From: Glaciimonas sp. PCH181
GTDB taxonomy: Bacteria > Pseudomonadota > Gammaproteobacteria > Burkholderiales > Burkholderiaceae_D
DNA: 64,000 nucleotides
Reading direction: 5' to 3'
Assembly (NCBI RefSeq): GCF_003056055.1
Contig: NZ_PYFP01000006.1
Span: 1-64,000 of the forward strand
Position numbers and translations under genes: made by a program. Under the pieces are notes generated by a model. That model was not told the DNA's origin, searched no databases, and saw only the letters and a list, made by a program, of their open reading frames with translations. Below, piece by piece: positions 21,170-31,199 of this stretch. How positions within the stretch are numbered: position 1 is the stretch's first letter; the number at the start of each line of letters is the position of its first letter.

Positions 21170-22573
21170 TTAGTGCGGATGATAAGTAACGCGATCAGGC
21201 ACTTTCTTGAATGTACCCATTGCGCTCCACCATGGCATCAACAAAAAGAAGCCAAAGTAAATGAAAGTACACACCTTCGAGACAACTGAACCGATAGCCG
21301 ATGGTGGTTGTACACCCAAATAGCCAAGGATCACGAAAGTAATCCCAAACAGGATGTAGATGTATTTATGCCAGCTCGGACGATAGCGAATCGACTTGAC
21401 CTTGGAGTGATCCAGCCAAGGCAAGCCTGCCAGAATCACCACAGAAACACCCATCATCACGACACCAAAGAACTTCGCATCAAAGACAAACATCGCGCCA
21501 ATAATTACCAGACCAACCACTGTTGCAATTATTTTAACGATAGAAGCCAGGTTCGATTTCAACCATAGCAACACGACAAAAGCAGCAACACCGGCTTGCA
21601 GATAGACGATAAAGTCAGAGGTCACAGCCCGTAGAATCGAATAGTAAGGCGTGAAATACCAGACTGGTGCGATGTGCGGAGGCGTCTTGAGCGAATCAGC
21701 TGGAACAAAGTTGTTGTACTCAAGGAAATAACCACCCATTTCCGGACCAAAAAATACGACTGTACTGAAGACAATCAGGAACACGGCAACTGCCATGACA
21801 TCATGCACTGAGTAGTAAGGATGGAAAGGAATACCATCCAGCGGAACGCCTTTAGCGTCCACGGTGTCTTTAATTTCAACGCCGTCAGGATTGTTCGAGC
21901 CAACTTCATGCAATGCAATGATATGCGCGACAACAAGGCCGATCAATACCAGAGGAATAGCGATGACATGGAACGAGAAGAAGCGGTTCAGTGTTGCGTC
22001 AGACACAACATAGTCACCACGAATCCACAGCGACAAATCAGGACCGATAAAAGGAATCGCGCCAAAAAGGTTGACGATAACTTGTGCGCCCCAATACGAC
22101 ATTTGACCCCATGGCAACAAATAACCCATGAACGCTTCGCCCATCAGGCATAAGAAAATGCCGACGCCGAATAGCCATACCAGTTCACGCGGTTTGCGGT
22201 ATGAGCCGTATAACAGGCCGCGTACCATATGCAGATAAACCACAATGAAAAACGCCGATGCGCCAGTTGAGTGCATATAACGCACCAACCAACCCCAAGG
22301 CACATCACGCATGATGTATTCAACCGAAGCAAACGCCAGCGTTGCATCTGGTTTGTAATGCATCACCAGGAAAATACCGGTAACGATCTGAATCACCAGC
22401 ACCAATAGTGCGAGCGAGCCGAACGCATACCAGAAGTTAAAATTCTTTGGTGCGTAGTATTCGGAAAGGTGTGCCTTCCAGGTGGAAGTCAGCGGAAAAC
22501 GGGCGTCAACCCAATTTAGCGCTTTATCAGCCATCGGCGCATTGGCCGGTAGCTTCTTTTCGTGGAATGCCAT
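21170..22573 (-). CDS. petB: Cytochrome b of the bc1 complex
   Basis: A 467-residue integral membrane subunit holding both b hemes and the two quinone sites. Heme-ligand helices are seen in VRYMHSTGASAFFIVVYLHMVRGL and FFSFHVIAIPLVLIGLVVAHIIALHEVG. The Qo-site loop reads PVWYFTPYYSILRA; the PEWY of mitochondria is PVWY here, a variant known in beta- and gammaproteobacteria. The C-terminal part adds helices beyond the core. It is 2 bases downstream of petA. Confidence 0.97.
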   Translation of the reverse strand: MAFHEKKLPANAPMADKALNWVDARFPLTSTWKAHLSEYYAPKNFNFWYAFGSLALLVLVIQIVTGIFLVMHYKPDATLAFASVEYIMRDVPWGWLVRYMHSTGASAFFIVVYLHMVRGLLYGSYRKPRELVWLFGVGIFLCLMGEAFMGYLLPWGQMSYWGAQVIVNLFGAIPFIGPDLSLWIRGDYVVSDATLNRFFSFHVIAIPLVLIGLVVAHIIALHEVGSNNPDGVEIKDTVDAKGVPLDGIPFHPYYSVHDVMAVAVFLIVFSTVVFFGPEMGGYFLEYNNFVPADSLKTPPHIAPVWYFTPYYSILRAVTSDFIVYLQAGVAAFVVLLWLKSNLASIVKIIATVVGLVIIGAMFVFDAKFFGVVMMGVSVVILAGLPWLDHSKVKSIRYRPSWHKYIYILFGITFVILGYLGVQPPSAIGSVVSKVCTFIYFGFFLLMPWWSAMGTFKKVPDRVTYHPH

Positions 22574-22575
22574 GA

Positions 22576-23196
22576 TTAAGCCTCACCTTTCTCGTCTTTA
22601 CCAATCAAAATCTTGGTATCCGACAAATACATATGACGCGGAACATCGAGATTGTTTGGAGCAGGCTTGTTCTTAAATACGCGACCGGCCAGATCGAAAG
22701 TCGAGCCATGACATGGGCAGAGGAAGCCTCCCTCCCAATCATCCGGCAACGAAGCTTGCGCACCAGGTGTGAATTTTGATGATGGAGAACAACCCAGATG
22801 CGGGCAAATACCGACCAGCACCAATGTTGATTCGTGACCGACGTGACCGCGATTATTCGACTTATTTTTGCAGTAGTCGGGAAGATCCATGGTGTATGGC
22901 TTGAGCGATTCAGGATCAGCGACTTCAGAAGCGGTATGCTCCAGTCCCTTCATCTGTTCCGGTGTGCGTTTCATAATCCACACTGGCTTGCCGCGCCATT
23001 CAAAGACTTTCATTTCTCCAGGATTAATCCCGGAGATATCTACTTCCACTGGCGCCCCCGCAGCTTTTGCACGCTCCGACGGCTGGAAGGTAGACACAAA
23101 GGCCCCCGCTGTGGCCAATCCAGCCACGCCACCCGCCGCACACGTAGCGACGAGCAAACCACGTCGACCTGAATCGACCTGCTTTTCGTTACTCAT
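22576..23196 (-). CDS. petA: Rieske iron-sulfur subunit of the bc1 complex
   Basis: A 206-residue 2Fe-2S protein taking electrons from ubiquinol. The N-terminus has a twin-arginine export signal (SGRRGLLVATCAAGGVAGLA) that stays as the membrane anchor. The cluster ligands are in CPHLGCSP and CPCHGSTFDLAGRV (two Cys, two His plus the disulfide Cys pair). First gene of petABC; its promoter must lie in 23197-23495, shared with divergent mscL. Confidence 0.97.
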   Translation of the reverse strand: MSNEKQVDSGRRGLLVATCAAGGVAGLATAGAFVSTFQPSERAKAAGAPVEVDISGINPGEMKVFEWRGKPVWIMKRTPEQMKGLEHTASEVADPESLKPYTMDLPDYCKNKSNNRGHVGHESTLVLVGICPHLGCSPSSKFTPGAQASLPDDWEGGFLCPCHGSTFDLAGRVFKNKPAPNNLDVPRHMYLSDTKILIGKDEKGEA

Positions 23197-23495
23197 ACCA
23201 ACCCCAATCAGTCAAAATACGAAACCTGCGTGAAACTTCTAGCAACCCTAGATTATATCGAAGCTGAACGCTGTTTTAAAGAAAATAGATACTCTGCAAC
23301 TTAATTTCGCGGCAATTGTCGTTCATTTCCGCCGGGAATGGGCACAATCCGTCTTTTTTTTCGGCGTCAAACTAATGGTTCTCCCTCTACTGCCCCTCTT
23401 AGATGCCTAAAAAACTCCCCCTTAATGCGCATGTCAATCTAAGCCCGATATAAAATAGGGTTTTATTACAACAATTGACTCTGGAGAAACCCATT

Positions 23496-23903
23496 ATGAG
23501 TATGTTGGAAGAATTCAAGGCGTTTGCGGTCAAGGGCAATGTCATTGATCTGGCCGTCGGGGTCATCATTGGCGGCGCATTCGGCAAAATTGTCGACTCT
23601 CTCGTACAGGACGTCATCATGCCGATTATTGGCAGAATTTTTGGCGGTCTGGATTTTTCGAATTACTACTTTCCGCTCAATGGACAAGCGACGACCATGA
23701 CACTGGTCGAAGCGAAAAAAGCTGGCGCGGTATTGGCGTATGGTAATTTTATTACTATATTGCTCAACTTCCTGATTCTGGCCTTCATCATTTTTCAAAT
23801 GGTGCGCCTGGTTAATAAGGTCAGAACAGCAACACCGCCTGCTGCCGATCCTGAGAGCACAGTCTTATTGCGTGAAATTCGCGACGCATTAAAAAATAAG
23901 TAA
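23496..23903 (+). CDS. mscL: Large-conductance mechanosensitive channel
   Basis: A 135-residue channel protein that opens under membrane tension to release solutes on hypo-osmotic shock. TM1 is [22 protein letters not shown] with the family's gate residues; TM2 is [25 protein letters not shown]; the C-terminal helix bundle ends [13 protein letters not shown] chose ATG 23496 because CTGGAGAAAC precedes it and [13 protein letters not shown] matches relatives; an upstream TTG at 23475 is out of keeping. It is divergent from petA and followed by a terminator. Confidence 0.96.
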   Translation: MSMLEEFKAFAVKGNVIDLAVGVIIGGAFGKIVDSLVQDVIMPIIGRIFGGLDFSNYYFPLNGQATTMTLVEAKKAGAVLAYGNFITILLNFLILAFIIFQMVRLVNKVRTATPPAADPESTVLLREIRDALKNK

Positions 23904-23940
23904 ATTACAATTAATCAAGAAAAGTACTGCGGAAACGTCA

Positions 23941-23966
23941 AAGCCCGTTAAATCAACGGGCTTTTT
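23941..23966 (+). terminator. Terminator after mscL
   Basis: AAGCCCGTT pairs with AACGGGCTT over 5 nt, followed by TTTTT. Confidence 0.85.
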
Positions 23967-24174
23967 ATTGGACGCGTTCAGAGTGAAATATATAAAAATA
24001 ACAATAAAAAGTTGCTCCCTCAACATGCATGCGCTAATCTAATCCCCTGCACGCATTACAACACCTACGTTAGCACCTGAGTGCTCCGTTATGGGCAGTC
24101 CGACACTGTGGGCGGCCCTCCTCCGGATATTAAGCACATGCTGAATCACCCAATATCTTGCGAAGGAAATCGAA

Positions 24175-24759
24175 TTGTCTTCCCCAGAACTACAACCGGC
24201 ACAACTAAAAATCTGGCTTGCCGCCGTTGCCAATAAAGACGCCAGCGCCTTTCGATCCTTGTACGATGCAACATCGTCGAAACTGTTTGGCTTCGCGCTG
24301 CGTATATTAGTTAAGCGAGAAGCAGCCGAAGAGGTCTTACAAGAGAGTTTTATCAACATCTGGAACAACGCAGGGAGTTATCAAGCCAGCCTCGCTGCGC
24401 CGATGACCTGGATGACGACGATCGTGCGTAACAAAGCATTCGATGTCCTGCGTCGCACCGATCATGACGTGGAGATCGATGCAGATACGTTTGACAAAGA
24501 TGTTATTACGGCGATGGAGAGTACTGATCCTACGCCATTAGAAGCGCTGCAATTAGGCGCTGACTCAAAGGCACTCGCGACCTGTCTGGCAAAGCTAGAA
24601 GGCTTGCATAGGCAAGCCATAGCATTGTCTTTTTATCATGATCTGTCGCACAGCGAAGTTGCAGATCAAATGAAGCTCCCCATCGGGACCATAAAAACGT
24701 GGATCCGACGCGGATTAGAACGTTTACGGACTTGTCTCGGGAAGCTGGAGCACATTTAA
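24175..24759 (+). CDS. ECF sigma factor (group 4 sigma-70)
   Basis: A 194-residue extracytoplasmic-function sigma factor. Region 2 is FRSLYDATSSKLFGFALRIL with REAAEEVLQESFINIWNNAGSY; region 4 is YHDLSHSEVADQMKLPIGTIKTWIRRGLERLR. The start is TTG 24175, supported by AAGGA 7 bases upstream; no ATG lies near. It overlaps the next gene by one base (TAATG). The partner is an RskA-type anti-sigma, so this is a SigK-like pair released by an envelope signal. The regulon cannot be told from here. Confidence 0.93.
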   Translation: MSSPELQPAQLKIWLAAVANKDASAFRSLYDATSSKLFGFALRILVKREAAEEVLQESFINIWNNAGSYQASLAAPMTWMTTIVRNKAFDVLRRTDHDVEIDADTFDKDVITAMESTDPTPLEALQLGADSKALATCLAKLEGLHRQAIALSFYHDLSHSEVADQMKLPIGTIKTWIRRGLERLRTCLGKLEHI

Positions 24760-25484
24760 TGAATATTCTTCACAACCAAGCATTAGTTGATAAATTAGCA
24801 GCAGAGTATGTGCTTGGCACGTTACGCGGCGGAGCACGTCGCCGCTTTGAAAGCTACCTGCCCGACAGCGCAGCCTTGCGCCTCACCGTGGCCGAATGGC
24901 AGGATCGCTTGCATCCAATGGCGCAACTCGCCCCAGAGGCAAAGCCATCGCCTAAGGTTTGGACCACCATTGAAAAACGTCTCGATCTGCAAATTATTGC
25001 CGCTCGCAAACGCAAGGCGGCATTCTGGCTATCGCTGCGCGAAGACTTGAATTTCTGGCGTGGGCTGGGGCTGGTGTCTACTACGGCGGCATTGATTTTA
25101 GTATCGCTGCTGCTGACGCGGCAATTGGCACCGGTTCCTGTCGGTCCGACAACTTCTTACATCGCGATGTTAAGTGATGACAAAGCAGCGCCGATTGCCG
25201 TGGTGACGGCCGGACTGAATGGCCAAATGGTGGTTAAAGTTGTCGCACCGCAATTGGTCGCGGCTGACAAGAGTTTAGAGTTGTGGGCCGTACCAAAAGA
25301 AGGACCACCGCGCTCGCTGGGTCTGGTTGCTGCGAATGGCAGTGTGACCTTGCCTTTGCCAGCTAACGCCACGCCGCAGTCAATACCTTTGCTGGCGGTC
25401 ACCTTAGAACCAAAGGGCGGCTCGCCAAATCCGAATGGACCGACCGGACCTGTAGTATTCAAAGGTGCCTGGGTTCAGATTTAG
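24759..25484 (+). CDS. RskA-type anti-sigma factor
   Basis: A 241-residue membrane anti-sigma. The N-terminal cytoplasmic domain (LAAEYVLGTLRGGARRRFESYL) would hold the sigma factor; it has no HxxxCxxC zinc motif, so it is not a ZAS-type domain. One membrane helix lies near 110-131 (GLGLVSTTAALILVSLLLT). The periplasmic RskA domain ends the protein (ADKSLELWAVPKEGPPRSLG, IPLLAVTLEPKGGSP, GPVVFKGAWVQI). Translation is coupled to the sigma gene. Release is expected through regulated proteolysis. Confidence 0.92.
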   Translation: MNILHNQALVDKLAAEYVLGTLRGGARRRFESYLPDSAALRLTVAEWQDRLHPMAQLAPEAKPSPKVWTTIEKRLDLQIIAARKRKAAFWLSLREDLNFWRGLGLVSTTAALILVSLLLTRQLAPVPVGPTTSYIAMLSDDKAAPIAVVTAGLNGQMVVKVVAPQLVAADKSLELWAVPKEGPPRSLGLVAANGSVTLPLPANATPQSIPLLAVTLEPKGGSPNPNGPTGPVVFKGAWVQI

Positions 25485-25531
25485 GATAAATATTGCACCA
25501 TAGCAATAATGAAATATTGAAATGTTGAAAT

Positions 25532-25569
25532 AAAAAAAGCGGCGCATCGAAAGGTGCGCCGCTTTTTTT
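25532..25569. terminator. Bidirectional terminator after the anti-sigma gene
   Basis: AAGCGGCGCA pairs with TGCGCCGCTT, loop of 8, flanked by A7 and T7. It lies between the anti-sigma gene and convergent clsB. Confidence 0.92.
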
Positions 25570-25668
25570 AGGCCAGTCGAATCACCCTTCATAGTAAAAA
25601 TGAGCGCGCCAAAATATTTGCCTTCGCTAATACAAGACCAATGACGCGCTATGGATGATTGTTGATGA

Positions 25669-26832
25669 TCATTGACGATTGCCCATGGTAATAATGCGCA
25701 TCGCAAAACGATAGACGAAAAAAGCCGAGCCATACCAAAACCGGCGCGGCCAAGTCATATTGCCAAAATCCGACAACTTCACCTCTACGCCCTCTGCAAT
25801 CGCCGCCTCAATTTTTTGTCGCAACGTCGATGCAAAGACCGCATCGTGGATCACGACATTAGCTTCCTGATTCACCAACAAACTCAAACCATCGTAATTG
25901 CTAGAACCCACTGTCGCCCAGGCGCCATCCACCACAGCTACTTTGGCGTGCAGCGCGGTCTTGCGATATTCGACAATTCTGATCCCCGCTTTTAACAGCT
26001 TCGGATAATAAGAATGAGTCACGGCGTCTTGCAAACGATAATGCCCGACACCTAACAGCAATGTCACCTGCACGCCGCGCTGCGCTGCTGCCACTAATGC
26101 ATAACGCAATTTGCGGCCCGGCGCAAAATAGGGATTAGCCAATAACGCACTTTCATGCGCCTTCCCCAATGCCTGCATATAGGCACGCTGAATAGTGCGC
26201 CGATTGCGCAGATTATCGCGGATCACCAAACCCGCCAATGCCGGGCCATGAGAGGGGCTGCTGACGCCCGTCCGGGTGCGCTTGAACTCATGCCAGCGCG
26301 CGCGCAATTTTAGTCCGCCCATGCGCATCCATTGGGCCTCTAACTCGGTATGCACCGCCAATACCAGCGGGCCGGTGATGCGCACCGCAAAATCCCAGCG
26401 CGGGGCGGGTAATGGCACATGCTGAGAATCATCGGAAAACATGTCGTCAATAATATTAATGCCACCGACAAACGCGATCTGGCGATCTACGACGCATAAC
26501 TTGCGATGCATGCGCACCATGCCACGGCGAAACCAGGGATTAAAGACGCGATGTTTGATCGGAGTATGAAGAAATTCCTCCTCCAGCAAATTGCAGCGCG
26601 CGCGTCCGGTGCCGAGCCAATCGGTGACAACTCTGACGGCCACGCCTCTGTTCGCGGCACTTTTAAGCGCCGCCTTCACTTCCAGGGCGGTCTCATCGGC
26701 GGCAAAAATATAGGTTTCAAGATAAACCTCATCCCGCGCCGCATTGATGGCGGCAATCAGCGCAGGGAAAAACTCTGCGCCACTTTCCAAAAGATGGATG
26801 TGATTATCAGCGGTAAAACTTACCGAGCGCAT
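25669..26832 (-). CDS. clsB: Cardiolipin synthase B-like phospholipase D
   Basis: A 387-residue phospholipase D-superfamily enzyme with two HKD motifs: HRKLCVVDRQIAFVGGINI (about residue 109) and HAKVAVVDGAWATVGSSNYD (about 292). It probably condenses phosphatidylglycerol (or PG with PE) into cardiolipin at the membrane. There is no N-terminal membrane segment, as in ClsB and unlike ClsA. Its upstream neighbour is the ybhP-like gene, the same pairing as in E. coli ybhP-clsB, which supports the ClsB subfamily. Confidence 0.9.
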   Translation of the reverse strand: MRSVSFTADNHIHLLESGAEFFPALIAAINAARDEVYLETYIFAADETALEVKAALKSAANRGVAVRVVTDWLGTGRARCNLLEEEFLHTPIKHRVFNPWFRRGMVRMHRKLCVVDRQIAFVGGINIIDDMFSDDSQHVPLPAPRWDFAVRITGPLVLAVHTELEAQWMRMGGLKLRARWHEFKRTRTGVSSPSHGPALAGLVIRDNLRNRRTIQRAYMQALGKAHESALLANPYFAPGRKLRYALVAAAQRGVQVTLLLGVGHYRLQDAVTHSYYPKLLKAGIRIVEYRKTALHAKVAVVDGAWATVGSSNYDGLSLLVNQEANVVIHDAVFASTLRQKIEAAIAEGVEVKLSDFGNMTWPRRFWYGSAFFVYRFAMRIITMGNRQ

Positions 26833-26947
26833 GGGCGAAACAAAAGGCGGATCGTCATGAGGGGAATTTGTTAGGGACTAAGGGAGGCGCATTGTGCACG
26901 CTTTTCTCGCTTGTCAGTGTTCACTAAACGAGAATAACGGCGCGATA

Positions 26948-27766
26948 CTATTTCAACTGCAACGTCGCCACAATCGGCGCATGATCCGACAACTTCGCCC
27001 ACGCCGGACCATGCAATACCTGCGCTGATTCTACCGCAAAGCCACGCAGATAAATCCTATCGAGCCTTAACCATGGCAACGCTGCTGGAAAAGTACGCGC
27101 CGGCTTGATGCTGGCCGTCGGATGCGTTTTGGAAGTCTGCTCGCGCCCAACCCATTTGCGCAAATAATAGCCCAGACTATGCACCGCAATGCGTTCGTCG
27201 AAAATTTCGGTAACGCCTAAACGCTCACGTAATAACTCACTCAGCCGATTTCCCCAATCATTGAAATCCCCCGCAATAATCAACGGCGCGTCCGGTGGCG
27301 AAGAACTGCGTACCGCCTCAATCAGCGCTGCCGTTTGTCGGCGACGACCACCGCCAAACAAACCCAGATGTACCACGTAGCAATGCACATCGGCTTCCGG
27401 AGTATGTAGGACGCAGTGCAAAATACCGCGCGCCTCATAAGCGTGGTCAGACACATCCTGATTACTTTGAGAGGCAATAGCAAAGCGGCTTAATAGCGCA
27501 TTTCCATGATGGCCATGGTCGTACACGGCATTCATGCCATACGCAGCATGATGAGAATCACCAGCAAGAAAATCCTGCTGCGACTGCTCTGGCCAATGTG
27601 CTGAATGCCGCGCCGCCATCAAATCATGGCGTCCTTGCACCTCTTGCAGAAAAAAAACATCCGCCTCCATCAGTGCCAGCGCTTGCTTTAACGCATGCAC
27701 ACGCGGACGGCTGCCGAAAGATGAAACGCCTTTATGAATATTGTAGGTCGCAATGCGTATTTTCAT
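26948..27766 (-). CDS. YbhP-like endonuclease/exonuclease/phosphatase protein
   Basis: A 272-residue EEP-superfamily hydrolase with the fold of DNase I and sphingomyelinase. Marks: ATYNIHKGVSSFG with the metal-binding Asn, FFLQEVQGR with the metal-binding Glu, VVHLGLFGGGRR, APLIIAGDFNDWGNRL with catalytic Asp-Asn, and LSDHAPIVATL with the catalytic His. The substrate is unknown; linkage with clsB hints at a lipid head group. It is 51 bp downstream of nudB. Confidence 0.88.
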   Translation of the reverse strand: MKIRIATYNIHKGVSSFGSRPRVHALKQALALMEADVFFLQEVQGRHDLMAARHSAHWPEQSQQDFLAGDSHHAAYGMNAVYDHGHHGNALLSRFAIASQSNQDVSDHAYEARGILHCVLHTPEADVHCYVVHLGLFGGGRRRQTAALIEAVRSSSPPDAPLIIAGDFNDWGNRLSELLRERLGVTEIFDERIAVHSLGYYLRKWVGREQTSKTHPTASIKPARTFPAALPWLRLDRIYLRGFAVESAQVLHGPAWAKLSDHAPIVATLQLK

Positions 27767-27818
27767 GGTTTCGGTCTGAGTGAAATAACAGCGTACCTGG
27801 GAGATGAAGCAAGAGTAA

Positions 27819-28286
27819 CTATGCCTTCACATCATGCAAATAATGCGGAAGTTGTAATATCGCCTCTGCATTCGAAGGCGAAAAACATAGATCGGCCGCC
27901 TCTCTGTGCGGCAACCAACGATAATCTACATGCTCACGCGGCGCCAATACGATGTTGATGTCCGCGGGGACCTGCAAACTAAAAACGTATTCGGTATTTT
28001 TAGTCACCCCCGGTGCATAACGATGACGCCACATCGGATAGATGTCATAAACGTTGGAAAGTTGCCAGTCTCGCAGATGCGACAGCGGGACTTGATCATC
28101 GGCAACGATAATCCCGGTTTCTTCCGCCACTTCGCGCATCGCCGTTTGTATCAAAGGTTCGTCAGCGTAGTCTTTCGACCCCGTCACGGACTGCCAAAAA
28201 TCAGGGTTATCCGCGCGCGCGATCATTAACACCTGCAAATCAACTGTATGGATAACAACGAGAACGGATTCGGGAATTTTATGCAT
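27819..28286 (-). CDS. nudB: Dihydroneopterin triphosphate diphosphatase (Nudix)
   Basis: A 155-residue Nudix hydrolase removing pyrophosphate from dihydroneopterin triphosphate in folate synthesis. It begins HKIPESVLVVIHT, has NPDFWQSVTGSKDYADEPLIQTAMREVAEETGI (the Nudix box, one family residue variant), and WRHRYAPGVTKNTEYVF, all as in NudB. The start ATG 28286 is preferred over TTG 28301. It lies past the aspS terminator, so it probably has its own promoter in 28302-28465. Confidence 0.9.
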   Translation of the reverse strand: MHKIPESVLVVIHTVDLQVLMIARADNPDFWQSVTGSKDYADEPLIQTAMREVAEETGIIVADDQVPLSHLRDWQLSNVYDIYPMWRHRYAPGVTKNTEYVFSLQVPADINIVLAPREHVDYRWLPHREAADLCFSPSNAEAILQLPHYLHDVKA

Positions 28287-28465
28287 GCAAAGGGTAGCCA
28301 ATAACGATTATTTATTGATCAACAAACCTAGATACAGCGCTGAAAAACGCGGTTTTTGCGCGATGCGTCTCAGAATAGGTTCTCACGGCAGGTCTGCGTA
28401 AAAAATGCAAAAATACTGCAATCAATGACACAACGGTCAACTATAAACCGATTTTTCAGCCCCAT

Positions 28466-28494
28466 AAAAAAAGCGCGGTTTTCCGCGCTTTTTT
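28466..28494. terminator. Terminator after aspS (bidirectional)
   Basis: AAAAAAGCGCGG pairs with CCGCGCTTTTTT over loop TTTT, 46 bases past the aspS stop. Confidence 0.9.
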
Positions 28495-28540
28495 GCCCCC
28501 GCACGATAAACATAAGGCGTTTATCGCGCAGAAATCACTT

Positions 28541-30346
28541 TTACGAGACGACTTTAACTTCTGGTGCACGCAGACGAATATGCAATTCTTTCAACTGCTT
28601 TTCTTCGACTACCGATGGCGCTTGTGTCAGCAAACATTGCGCGCGCTGGGTCTTAGGGAAAGCGATCACGTCACGAATCGATTCGGCACCGGTCATCATG
28701 GTGACGATACGATCCAGACCGAACGCCAGACCACCGTGCGGCGGCGCGCCATATTGCAATGCATCCAGCAAGAAACCGAATTTCAATTGCGCTTCTTCGG
28801 CATCAATTTTCAATGCACGGAATACTTTGCTTTGTACTTCAGCGCGGTGAATACGGATCGATCCGCCACCCAATTCCCAACCATTCAAGACCATATCATA
28901 GGCTTTTGCAATGCACTTGCCCGGATCTGTTTCCAGATAGTCTTCATGCCCGTCTTTCGGTGCGGTGAACGGATGATGACAAGCACTCCAGCGTGCGCCT
29001 TCTTCATCGTATTCAAACATCGGGAAATCAACCACCCACAGCGGACGCCATGCATCGTCGAACAAACCGACTTTTTTGCCGAACTCGCTATGACCGATCT
29101 TGACGCGTAACGCACCGATCGCATCATTGACGACTTTAGCCTTGTCAGCACCGAAGAAAATCAGATCGCCATCTTCTGCGCCAGTTTGTTCAAGGATTTG
29201 CGCCAATGCTGCATCGTGCAGATTTTTAACAATCGGCGATTGCAAACCATCACGGCCCTTGGCTTTTTCGTTGACCTTGATATATGCCAGACCGCGTGCG
29301 CCGTAAATGGCGACGAACTGCGTGTAAGCATCAATTTCTGAACGCGGCATCGCACCGCCGCCTGGCACGCGCAAGCCAACTACACGGCCGTTTTCCATGT
29401 TCGCGGCACCTGCGAAAACCTTGAAATCGACATCCTTCATGACTTCGGTCAAATCGGTGAAAGCAAGCTTGACACGCATGTCCGGCTTATCCGAGCCGTA
29501 CAGCGCCATCGCAGTAGCGAAATCCATTACCGGGAACGGATTCGGCAAATCGATATCGAGTGCGTTCTTGAATACCAGGCGAATCATTCCCTCGAACATG
29601 TCACGGATTTCTTGCTCGGACATAAACGATGTTTCGCAATCGATCTGGGTGAATTCGGGCTGACGATCAGCGCGCAAATCTTCATCCCGGAAACATTTGG
29701 TAATTTGATAATAGCGATCAAAGTTAGCCACCATCAACAGCTGCTTAAACAACTGCGGCGACTGCGGCAGCGCAAAGAAATGTCCGGCGTTAACGCGTGA
29801 AGGCACCAAATAATCCCGCGCACCTTCTGGAGTCGACTTAGTCAGCATCGGTGTTTCGATATCGATAAAGCCATTCGCATCCAAAAATTTACGCACTTCC
29901 ATCGTTACTTTGTAGCGCAGACGCAGATTGTTTTGCATTTGCGGACGACGCAAATCCAGTACACGATGGGTCAAACGGGTGGTTTCCGACAGATTGTCGT
30001 CATCCAACTGAAACGGCGGCGTCACGGAAGGATTCAACACTTCCAACGTTTCTGCCAGCACTTCAATCTTGCCTGATTTCAGATTAGTGTTGACAGTACC
30101 GTCTGGGCGGTGACGCACCACGCCAGTGATGCGCAGGCAGAACTCATTACGCACGACTTCAGCATTTTTAAAGACATCAGCCTGCTCTGGATTACAGACC
30201 ACCTGTACCAAACCTTCGCGGTCACGCAGATCGATAAAAATAACGCCGCCATGGTCGCGGCGGCGATGTACCCAACCGCACAGGCTGACGGTCTGATCAA
30301 GAAGTGCCTCAGTGGTGAGGCCGCAATAATGGGTTCGCATGGACAT
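28541..30346 (-). CDS. aspS: Aspartyl-tRNA synthetase
   Basis: A 601-residue class IIb synthetase with the long bacterial form including a GAD insertion domain. The OB-fold anticodon domain is N-terminal ([25 protein letters not shown]). Catalytic motif 2 is [20 protein letters not shown] and motif 3 is [14 protein letters not shown]. Start: ATG 30346 with GGAAG 8 bases upstream is preferred to TTG 30352. Many Burkholderiales enzymes are non-discriminating and also charge tRNA-Asn; this was not tested here. DUF502 and fmdB lie upstream on the same strand. Confidence 0.96.
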   Translation of the reverse strand: MSMRTHYCGLTTEALLDQTVSLCGWVHRRRDHGGVIFIDLRDREGLVQVVCNPEQADVFKNAEVVRNEFCLRITGVVRHRPDGTVNTNLKSGKIEVLAETLEVLNPSVTPPFQLDDDNLSETTRLTHRVLDLRRPQMQNNLRLRYKVTMEVRKFLDANGFIDIETPMLTKSTPEGARDYLVPSRVNAGHFFALPQSPQLFKQLLMVANFDRYYQITKCFRDEDLRADRQPEFTQIDCETSFMSEQEIRDMFEGMIRLVFKNALDIDLPNPFPVMDFATAMALYGSDKPDMRVKLAFTDLTEVMKDVDFKVFAGAANMENGRVVGLRVPGGGAMPRSEIDAYTQFVAIYGARGLAYIKVNEKAKGRDGLQSPIVKNLHDAALAQILEQTGAEDGDLIFFGADKAKVVNDAIGALRVKIGHSEFGKKVGLFDDAWRPLWVVDFPMFEYDEEGARWSACHHPFTAPKDGHEDYLETDPGKCIAKAYDMVLNGWELGGGSIRIHRAEVQSKVFRALKIDAEEAQLKFGFLLDALQYGAPPHGGLAFGLDRIVTMMTGAESIRDVIAFPKTQRAQCLLTQAPSVVEEKQLKELHIRLRAPEVKVVS

Positions 30347-30488
30347 ATTCAATTCTTCCGAAGTTCAGGTGTTAAGTTCAATATTACTCAGTCAATGCTA
30401 CTGAGAGACTATAAGTGGGGCTGATCTTGCCAGCAGCAACACGTGGATATGCAGGGATGCGGGCACAAAGGCGCGATTAAAGCATCAA

Positions 30489-31124
30489 TTAACGCGTCAT
30501 TTGGCCGGCGTCGGTAACGCGCTTTCTCTCCAGATGCACCGGTGGCGACACGACGCCCATCGATATGATGTATTTCAATGCTTCATCCACGCTCATATTC
30601 AGCTCCACGGTATCCGCACGCGGCACCATCAGAAAAAATCCTGAGGTCGGATTCGGCGTTGTCGGAATGTACACACTGACGTAATCACCTTGCAAATGAT
30701 TTTTTACATCGCCGCCGGGCACGCCTGTCAAAAAAGCAATCGTCCAGGAGCCTTGCCGTGGATACTCCACCAGCAGCGCCTTACGGAAAGCATTTCCCGA
30801 TGACGAAAATAATGTATCCGAGACTTGTTTAACACTGGAATAGATGGAATTGACGACCGGTATCCGCGTCAACACCGCTTCCCATACCGCCACAACCTGG
30901 CGGCCGATAAAGTTATGGGTTGCCAATCCTGTAAAAAATATAATCAACAACGTCAGGATAGTGCCGAGGCCTGGAATATTAAAGCCAACCAGCGCCTTTG
31001 GCCGCCATTGCATCGGTAAGAACAATAACGACTGATCCATTGTCCCTATGATCAGATTAAGAACCCAAAGCGTAATCGCCAGAGGGACCAAAACCAATAG
31101 ACCGGTAATGAAATATTTGCGCAT
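30489..31124 (-). CDS. DUF502 inner-membrane protein
   Basis: A 211-residue protein with two clear membrane helices (YFITGLLVLVPLAITLWVLNLI, 3-24; ILTLLIIFFTGLATHNFIG, about 56-74) and a soluble domain with GDYVSVYIPTTPNPTSGFFLMV, the family signature. No biochemical function is known for DUF502. The gene lies between fmdB and aspS in many Burkholderiales, and here too all three read the same way. About 140 bp separates it from aspS. Confidence 0.88.
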   Translation of the reverse strand: MRKYFITGLLVLVPLAITLWVLNLIIGTMDQSLLFLPMQWRPKALVGFNIPGLGTILTLLIIFFTGLATHNFIGRQVVAVWEAVLTRIPVVNSIYSSVKQVSDTLFSSSGNAFRKALLVEYPRQGSWTIAFLTGVPGGDVKNHLQGDYVSVYIPTTPNPTSGFFLMVPRADTVELNMSVDEALKYIISMGVVSPPVHLERKRVTDAGQMTR

Positions 31125-31199
31125 GATTTTCTTTATCAGGTCAGGCTGAGAATGTCAGCCTGACCCAAGACAGTTGTTAGGGTGTTTGCCGCAGTGCTG

